Shown piece by piece: positions 33,363 to 37,884 of a stretch of 37,884 bases of DNA. Positions within the stretch are counted from its first letter, which is position 1, and the number at the start of each line of letters is the position of its first letter. Origin of the DNA: Candidatus Eisenbacteria bacterium (GTDB taxonomy: Bacteria > Eisenbacteria > RBG-16-71-46 > SZUA-252); NCBI GenBank assembly GCA_005893305.1, contig VBOZ01000008.1:73436-111319 (forward strand), read 5' to 3'. Both the position numbers and the translations under genes were made by a program. The notes beneath the pieces were generated by a model, which was not told the origin of the DNA, made no database searches, and saw only the letters and a list, made by a program, of their open reading frames with translations.

Positions 33363-33906
33363 ACCACCGCTGCGCGTTCCGCTCCAGGCGCAGGAACGCC
33401 TTTCGACCCAGCATCCCGAGGCCGAGCCCGAGAAGGATCCCCGCGAGGACATCCGAAGGCCAATGATCCCCGACGTAGACCCGGGAGAAGCAAACCAGGG
33501 CCGCCACGACGGCGGCCGGAATCGTCGCCGCCGGAAACACGGTCGCGACGATCGGTACCGCCGCGGAGAAGTTGACGGCGTGGACCGACGGGAAGGCGTA
33601 GGAGCGGCGCACGCCGAAGAGCGGGTGCGAGTCGGCGAGAACCACGGAAGGACGCGGGCGCTTCACGATCGGCTTGATGATCTTCGCGCTGACCTGGTCC
33701 GCGACCGTGAGCGTCAGCGCGAGGACGACGAGCGCCAGAGCTCCGCGGGCTCGCTGCGTCAGGAACAGCGCGCCCACGAGAACGAGGAGCGGAATCTTCC
33801 AGCGCCCCGGATCCGTGAGCGCCATCATGATCGGATCGAGCGCGGGGTGGTGGAGCCCGAGATGGATGGCCCGGAAGAGCGCCGGGTCCCAGGCAAGGAG
33901 AATCAC
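33313..33906 (-). CDS. PAP2-superfamily membrane phosphatase
   Basis: About 197 residues with five to six membrane segments. Phosphatase motifs: KPIVKRPRP (KxxxxxxRP), FPSVHAVN (motif 2; the usual PSGH reads PSVH here), and SRVYVGDHWPSDVLAG (motif 3). It probably removes phosphate from a lipid such as undecaprenyl diphosphate or phosphatidic acid. Starts GTG 33906 or TTG 33909 are both possible, 6-9 bases after the barrel gene's stop. The gene's end runs 50 bases into pgeF, antisense. Confidence 0.85.
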   Translation of the reverse strand: MILLAWDPALFRAIHLGLHHPALDPIMMALTDPGRWKIPLLVLVGALFLTQRARGALALVVLALTLTVADQVSAKIIKPIVKRPRPSVVLADSHPLFGVRRSYAFPSVHAVNFSAAVPIVATVFPAATIPAAVVAALVCFSRVYVGDHWPSDVLAGILLGLGLGMLGRKAFLRLERNAQRWFRRPKAGVGESPSAGP

Positions 33907-33915
33907 CAAGCCCGG

Positions 33916-35334
33916 CTAGAACTCGGGGCCGAACGTGAAGAAACTACGGGGCTTCCCGAGGCCCCGTTCGAACCGGTGCTCCCTTCCCCAATCGTAGCGA
34001 AGGACGAAGTAGCCCAGGTTGATGCGCGCGCCGAATCCGAAGGCCATCCGCATGCTCTCGGTGTGGAATCCGCCCTTGTTGGAGAAGAAGACCGGATCGG
34101 CGTCGCTGTTCCACGCCGACGCGGCGTCGATGAACATCACGCCGTTGACCCCTCCGAGCGAGAGCGGGAGCGGAAAGCCGGTTCGAAGCGTCTCGATCAG
34201 GGGGAACCGGAACTCCAGATTCCCGATGATCGATCGCGTCCCGATCAGGTCGCCGTAGTCGACGCCGCGGTACGTGAACGCGCCGCCGAACCGGAAGTAC
34301 TGCGGATCCCTCCCGAAGCTTCCGCCTCCGAGAAGCCGCCGGGCCAGCGTGAACCGGCGGGCGAGGTTCGTGTAGCGCCGCGAGTCGACCAACGCCGTGG
34401 TGTAGCTCAGGCCGCCCTCCGCGTGCTCCACGCTGTAGCGTGACCGGCCTCCGTTGATCGGTCCCGTGGAGCCGTAGAGAGCGTTGTCCCCGACCTGCGC
34501 CAGGTTGGGCGCCACGTAGAAGTAGTTCCCCAGATTGCGAATCTGCGACACCGTCCCCGTGCCGTAGTCGTAATGAAAGACGTGCTGATCCACCACCGCG
34601 GCCTGGATTCCGTACTCGATCCTTCGAAACCGCGTGAAGGGACGGGAGAAGAACAGAGCCGCGCCCCGGTGGACCTGATTCTGCAGGTCGTCCGTGGAAG
34701 GGGACGAAAGGAGGAGAAGATCTTTCTGGTACTGGAAGACCGCCAGGCCGTAATTCGTCCGGCTTGAGAGATTGGTGTATGAGAGAAAGACGTCCGAATC
34801 GCTCAGGTTGCCGTAGAGGTTCAGCACGGCGAGGATGTTGTGGTTCCCGAGAAGATCGCTGAAGGAGATGACGCTCGACCCCGCGAAGCCGACGTTCGAC
34901 GCGACGACCGCCCCGCCCGAGAAGTAATCCCTGCTGAAGGAAGCGCGGTACGGGAGGTGCTGGAACGAGGTGCTGTCCGCGAGCGGCTCCCGGTAGACCA
35001 TCTGGACGTAATCCGAGAGCGTCGTGTCGATCGGCGCGGGAGCCGCGGTGGAGGTCGCGTCGGCACGCGGGTCGGCGCCGGAAGAGCCGGCAGAGCCGGC
35101 CGTGCTGTCGCGCGCCGTCGAGCTCCGCGGGCTCGGTCGCGGCGGCAAGGTCGATCCTCGCGGCGGCTCCTGCGCCGGGGTCTCGTCGGAGCCAAGGGAC
35201 GCCTCGACGCGCGTGCCGAGAGGCGCCAGTGCCGCCCCGGCGCCGGTCGCGGCCTCGACCGAGGTCTGGCGCTCCAGGAATTTCAGCGGCTCCCGAACGG
35301 AATAGACATCCCACCCGCCGCGCGTGACCGTCAT
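33916..35334 (-). CDS. Outer-membrane beta-barrel (surface antigen/BamA-like), C-terminal part of a frameshifted gene
   Basis: 472 residues from ATG 35334, but probably the C-terminal part of a longer protein. It starts with RGGWDVYSVREPLKFLERQ, which completes a beta-propeller blade begun in the other frame. After a Ser/Thr/Pro/Ala-rich linker (about 30-105) comes a 16-strand-like barrel pattern (about 120-472) with BamA-family features such as FRFGGAFTYRGVD, SIIGNLEFRFPLIET and VNGVMFIDAASAWN, ending in a C-terminal Phe. On its own it would have no signal peptide and could not reach the outer membrane, supporting a frameshift rather than a separate gene. Confidence 0.72.
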   Translation of the reverse strand: MTVTRGGWDVYSVREPLKFLERQTSVEAATGAGAALAPLGTRVEASLGSDETPAQEPPRGSTLPPRPSPRSSTARDSTAGSAGSSGADPRADATSTAAPAPIDTTLSDYVQMVYREPLADSTSFQHLPYRASFSRDYFSGGAVVASNVGFAGSSVISFSDLLGNHNILAVLNLYGNLSDSDVFLSYTNLSSRTNYGLAVFQYQKDLLLLSSPSTDDLQNQVHRGAALFFSRPFTRFRRIEYGIQAAVVDQHVFHYDYGTGTVSQIRNLGNYFYVAPNLAQVGDNALYGSTGPINGGRSRYSVEHAEGGLSYTTALVDSRRYTNLARRFTLARRLLGGGSFGRDPQYFRFGGAFTYRGVDYGDLIGTRSIIGNLEFRFPLIETLRTGFPLPLSLGGVNGVMFIDAASAWNSDADPVFFSNKGGFHTESMRMAFGFGARINLGYFVLRYDWGREHRFERGLGKPRSFFTFGPEF

Positions 35335-37036
35335 GAGAGAGCGAGAGGCACGGACTCTCGGGAACGAGCCCCGAGACCCCCGTCAAGAGATCCGTCAGCC
35401 GCACGCTCTCCCCGGTCGCGAGGTCGATGCGATAGATGTTCGGGATCCCCGTCCGATCCGATACGAAGAGAAGGGAGCGCCCGTCGGGGGACCACTGCGG
35501 GGAGATGTTCGTGCCGTTCTGATTCGGCGGGACGACGACCTTGCCGCTCTCCACGTCGAGGACGGCCAGGCGCAGCGGACCAAAGATCAGCTTGCCGACC
35601 TCGGTTCCCGGTCCCTCGTCGGTCGCGTAGGCGATCTGGGTGCCGTCGGGCGACCAGACCGGATCGCGGACGGCGTAGCGGCCGCTCAGCTGCTGCCGGA
35701 GGTTCTTCCCGTCCGAGTCGGCCAGATAGAGCACCGACCGTCCCGCCTTCAAGCCGACGAAGGCGAAGCGCGAGCCGTCCGGCGACCACGTCGGGGAGTA
35801 GATCGCGTCGAGGCCGAATCGGAATTTCTTGACGATCTTTCCCGATGGAATCTCGACGATGTAGATCGCATCCTCGCCGCCCACCTTCGCCGGGATCGCG
35901 ATCTTCTTCTCGTCCGGGGACCATGCGATCGCGGTGTTGAAGAAGCGCAGTGTCTCGAAACTGCCAGTCCGCTCGCCCTCGATCAGCTTCTTGGATTGCT
36001 TCCCGTCGAGCGCGGAGGCCAGGTAGACATCGTTGTACATGCTTCGATCGGAGATGTAGACGTACTGGAGCCCCGACGGGGACACGGACGCCGCCACGTT
36101 GAAGTTCGAGACGTCGTGCTCGGAGTCGGTCAGCTTCATCGCGATCTTGGTCGGGGTCTCGTGATCGACGATCTGAGGCAGGTATTCCTTGCGCACCGCC
36201 TCGGTCCACTTCTTCGAGAGCACGTCGATCGTGAGCCCGGTCGATGCCTCCAGGGCCCGCTCCGCGCTTCCCAGGCGCCGCGTCTTCTTCAAGATCTCGC
36301 CGATCTTCGCCAGACCGTAGTGGTCGGCGATAAACTGGAAGATCGATTGACCGAAGCGGTAGACCCGGATGTCGCCCACGTAGCCGAGCGTCCGGACCGG
36401 GATCAGGTAGCCTTCCAGCGACGCGTCCCGCAGCCACATCGCCGTGTTGGGATCGATCCCGCCGATCGACAGATACTCGGCCATCCCCTCCATGAACCAG
36501 ACCGGGACCTGGGCGGCGAACGGATTCCCGAGAAGTCCCTGGTTCTCCCCGAAGAGGACATCCACTTGAAACGCGTGCACGAGCTCGTGGGTCATCACGT
36601 GATCGAGCTCGGAGTACGAACCGGTGAACGGGAGGAAGACGCGCCGCTTCAAGAACTCGGTGACGCCGCCGGTGCCGATCCCGAGCAGCTCCGGCGTGAT
36701 GTTCGTCTGCTCGAAGTCGGTATGGGAAGCGTAGAGGACGAGCGGAACGCGGTTTCGGATCTCGTGATGTAGCACGCGGCTCAGACGCTGGTAGGCGCGC
36801 TCGGCCATGAGCGCCGCGTCGTTCACGGCCGCCTCCGTGCCCTGGTAGTAGTGGATGTCGAAGTGCTGGGTCCGGAGCACCCTCCAGTGGAAGCGCTTGT
36901 ACTGGACCTTGTTCTGCCCGAAGAACTGGGCCGCCGCGCTGGATGGGAAGAGCGGAATCGCGACGGCGAGGGCGGCAACGGCGACCAAAGCGTACGATAC
37001 GATGAGACGGCCCGCGCGGCGCTGAAGCCGATCCAT
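33944..37036 (-). CDS. Secreted gluzincin metallopeptidase with beta-propeller repeats, N-terminal part of a frameshifted gene
   Basis: ATG 37036 with AGGAG 7 bases upstream. Signal peptide (1-36, ending AAAQF). Metallopeptidase domain with His150-Glu151-xx-His154 (MTHELVHAFQ) and downstream Glu in WFMEGMAEYLS (183-187), a gluzincin pattern of peptidase-MA type. Then at least four TolB-type PD40 repeats (AWSPDEKKIAI, TWSPDGSRFAFV, VWSPDGTQIAYA, QWSPDGRSLLFV). Meaningful sequence stops at about residue 565 (near 35330); the frame stays open to 33944, but that tail is Arg/Pro/His-rich shadow sequence, while the true continuation is the barrel in the other frame. The ancestral product would be about 1035 residues. 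Confidence 0.72.
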   Translation of the reverse strand: MDRLQRRAGRLIVSYALVAVAALAVAIPLFPSSAAAQFFGQNKVQYKRFHWRVLRTQHFDIHYYQGTEAAVNDAALMAERAYQRLSRVLHHEIRNRVPLVLYASHTDFEQTNITPELLGIGTGGVTEFLKRRVFLPFTGSYSELDHVMTHELVHAFQVDVLFGENQGLLGNPFAAQVPVWFMEGMAEYLSIGGIDPNTAMWLRDASLEGYLIPVRTLGYVGDIRVYRFGQSIFQFIADHYGLAKIGEILKKTRRLGSAERALEASTGLTIDVLSKKWTEAVRKEYLPQIVDHETPTKIAMKLTDSEHDVSNFNVAASVSPSGLQYVYISDRSMYNDVYLASALDGKQSKKLIEGERTGSFETLRFFNTAIAWSPDEKKIAIPAKVGGEDAIYIVEIPSGKIVKKFRFGLDAIYSPTWSPDGSRFAFVGLKAGRSVLYLADSDGKNLRQQLSGRYAVRDPVWSPDGTQIAYATDEGPGTEVGKLIFGPLRLAVLDVESGKVVVPPNQNGTNISPQWSPDGRSLLFVSDRTGIPNIYRIDLATGESVRLTDLLTGVSGLVPESPCLSLSHDGHARRVGCLFRSGAAEIPGAPDLGRGRDRRRGGTGASRHARRGVPWLRRDPGAGAAARIDLAAATEPAELDGARQHGRLCRLFRRRPACRRDLHRGSRADRHDALGLRPDGLPGAARGQHLVPAPPVPRFLQQGLLLGRGGRRVERRLRGVERHLLQRSSREPQHPRRAEPLRQPERFGRLSLIHQSLKPDELRPGGLPVPERSSPPFVPFHGRPAESGPPGRGSVLLPSLHAVSKDRVRNPGRGGGSARLSLRLRHGDGVADSQSGELLLRGAQPGAGRGQRSLRLHGTDQRRPVTLQRGARGGRPELHHGVGRLAALHEPRPPVHAGPAASRRRKLREGSAVLPVRRRVHVPRRRLRRPDRDAIDHRESGVPVPPDRDASNRLSAPALARRGQRRDVHRRRVGVEQRRRSGLLLQQGRIPHREHADGLRIRRAHQPGLLRPSLRLGKGAPVRTGPREAP

Positions 37037-37068
37037 GATGCTTCTCCTCATGCCACGGCCCTCTCCGT

Positions 37069-37884
37069 TCAGCCGGCCATCGCGGCGTCCCGCGCCTCCC
37101 GAAGCGCCTGCGGCACCGCGTCCTTGGGAATCGTTCCCTGCGCTGACTCGGGCCGCCCACCGCCGCGCCCTCCGTGGCGCTTGCAGATCTCGCCCAGCAG
37201 CGCGCCCATAGACATTGTACCCGTAGGGGCGGAAAAGTGCGCCCGTGGAGTCTCGTCGCCGCAAACGAGCAGGGCGGTCCCTCCCTGCTCCGCGATGAGC
37301 CCCGCGAGGAGCCCCGCCTCATCCGCGGGGCGATCCGGCGCGTGGAGCGCCACCACCGGTCCGTGCGGGCCGCGGGGTGCATCCGCGAGCAGGCGCGCCG
37401 CCTCGCGCTCCAGCGATTCCCTGAGGAGCGGCTTGAGGCGCCGATCGAGACGCCCGTGCGATTCCTTGAGCCGCTCGACGGCGCTCGGAAGATCGGCTTC
37501 CCCGGCCGTGAATTCGAGACAGACCCGCCGGAGGAGATCGCCGGCGCCACGGAGGCGCCGGAGCGCCCGCGCGCCGGTCACGAACGCGACCCGCGTGCCT
37601 CCCTTGTACCGCTCGATTCCGAGGATCGAGATCATGCCGACCTGGCCCGAGCGGCGGACGTGGGTTCCGCCGCACGCGGACCAGTCGTAGCCTTCGACCT
37701 CGACGACACGGACGGGTCCCTCGACATCGGGCGGCTTGCGGAGCGGAAAGCGGAGGGCGTCGTCGCGGGAGACGACGTGCGTCAGGACCTCTCGGTCCTC
37801 CCAGACGATCTGGTTGGCGCGGTCCTCGACGAGACGGAGGAGGTCCGTTCCGGGCGACGCGTGGTCGACGTCGATCGTGACCTC
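37069..37884 (-). CDS. Alanyl-tRNA editing protein AlaX-type with DHHA1 domain, C-terminal part
   Basis: 271 residues visible; the N-terminus is beyond the right edge. The second half of the editing domain carries the zinc/catalytic motif CGGTH (Cys71, His75 of the visible part), followed by QVGMISILGIERYKGGTRVAF, typical of AlaX-L rather than AlaRS. The C-terminal DHHA1 domain ends with KRHGGRGGGRPESAQG. It hydrolyses Ser- or Gly-mischarged tRNA-Ala. AlaRS itself is the alternative, but the segment after CGGTH favours AlaX. The stop is 32 bases before the peptidase gene. Confidence 0.82.
   Translation of the reverse strand, partial: EVTIDVDHASPGTDLLRLVEDRANQIVWEDREVLTHVVSRDDALRFPLRKPPDVEGPVRVVEVEGYDWSACGGTHVRRSGQVGMISILGIERYKGGTRVAFVTGARALRRLRGAGDLLRRVCLEFTAGEADLPSAVERLKESHGRLDRRLKPLLRESLEREAARLLADAPRGPHGPVVALHAPDRPADEAGLLAGLIAEQGGTALLVCGDETPRAHFSAPTGTMSMGALLGEICKRHGGRGGGRPESAQGTIPKDAVPQALREARDAAMAG

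Noticed and set aside
33944-35325. C-terminal 460 residues of the peptidase reading frame as a real domain
   Set aside because: The translation after about 35330 is low-complexity and Arg/Pro/His-rich, while the alternative frame over the same bases encodes a clear outer-membrane barrel.
1-37884. tRNA, rRNA, CRISPR arrays, transposases, integrases, prophage or toxin-antitoxin genes
   Set aside because: None seen on either strand. Intergenic gaps are all under 220 bases, and no repeat arrays or mobile-element proteins were found.

Overview
This is a 37.9 kb, strongly GC-rich, gene-dense bacterial chromosome segment with almost no non-coding DNA. All but two of about 34 genes lie on the minus strand, and many neighbours overlap by 1 to 50 bases. 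The organism has an outer membrane: LolC and LolD, Lnt, a LolA-like protein, a LolB-like lipoprotein and an outer-membrane beta-barrel are all encoded here. It also carries McsA/McsB and a ClpC with a double N-domain, best known from Firmicutes. My inference is an uncultured diderm lineage near the FCB group or Candidatus Eisenbacteria/Gemmatimonadota; this rests on gene content and could not be checked by a search. I see no tRNA, rRNA, CRISPR array, IS element, prophage or plasmid gene.

Layout in the direction of transcription, from high to low coordinates. 37884-33313: end of an AlaX-type tRNA-editing protein, a secreted metallopeptidase/beta-propeller/outer-membrane-barrel gene split by a frameshift, and a PAP2 phosphatase. 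32592-33362 (+): pgeF. 32597-31036: a LolB-like lipoprotein and a LolA-like protein. 30882-29473: membrane histidine kinase. 29092-29472 (+): small DUF2279-type exported protein. 29027-23633: CCA-adding-type nucleotidyltransferase, polyprenyl diphosphate synthase, rsfS, argS, PfkB kinase. 23452-19956: HD-GYP protein, purM, sigma-54 activator. 19879-17293: Gfo/Idh/MocA oxidoreductase, lnt. 17176-7915: ecfT-type gene, truA, htrA, then purB-purL-purQ-(PurS-like tandem protein)-purF. 7695-5680: a PilB/GspE ATPase with an extra zinc-ribbon tail. 5580-1: lysS, lolC, lolD, mcsA, mcsB, clpC (partial).

Themes. (1) Purine synthesis: a small-type PurL with PurQ and no ordinary PurS; the unknown gene between purQ and purF looks like two PurS units in tandem. 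(2) Envelope biogenesis: lipoprotein maturation (Lnt), release (LolCD), and a possible LolA/LolB carrier-receptor pair. (3) Protein quality control: McsAB-ClpC and HtrA. (4) c-di-GMP: PilB has an MshEN-type N-terminus and the window has an HD-GYP protein whose membrane sensor is shared with the histidine kinase. (5) Promoters: several good -35/-10 pairs sit directly on the stop codon of the preceding gene, so genes that look like one operon probably have their own promoters.
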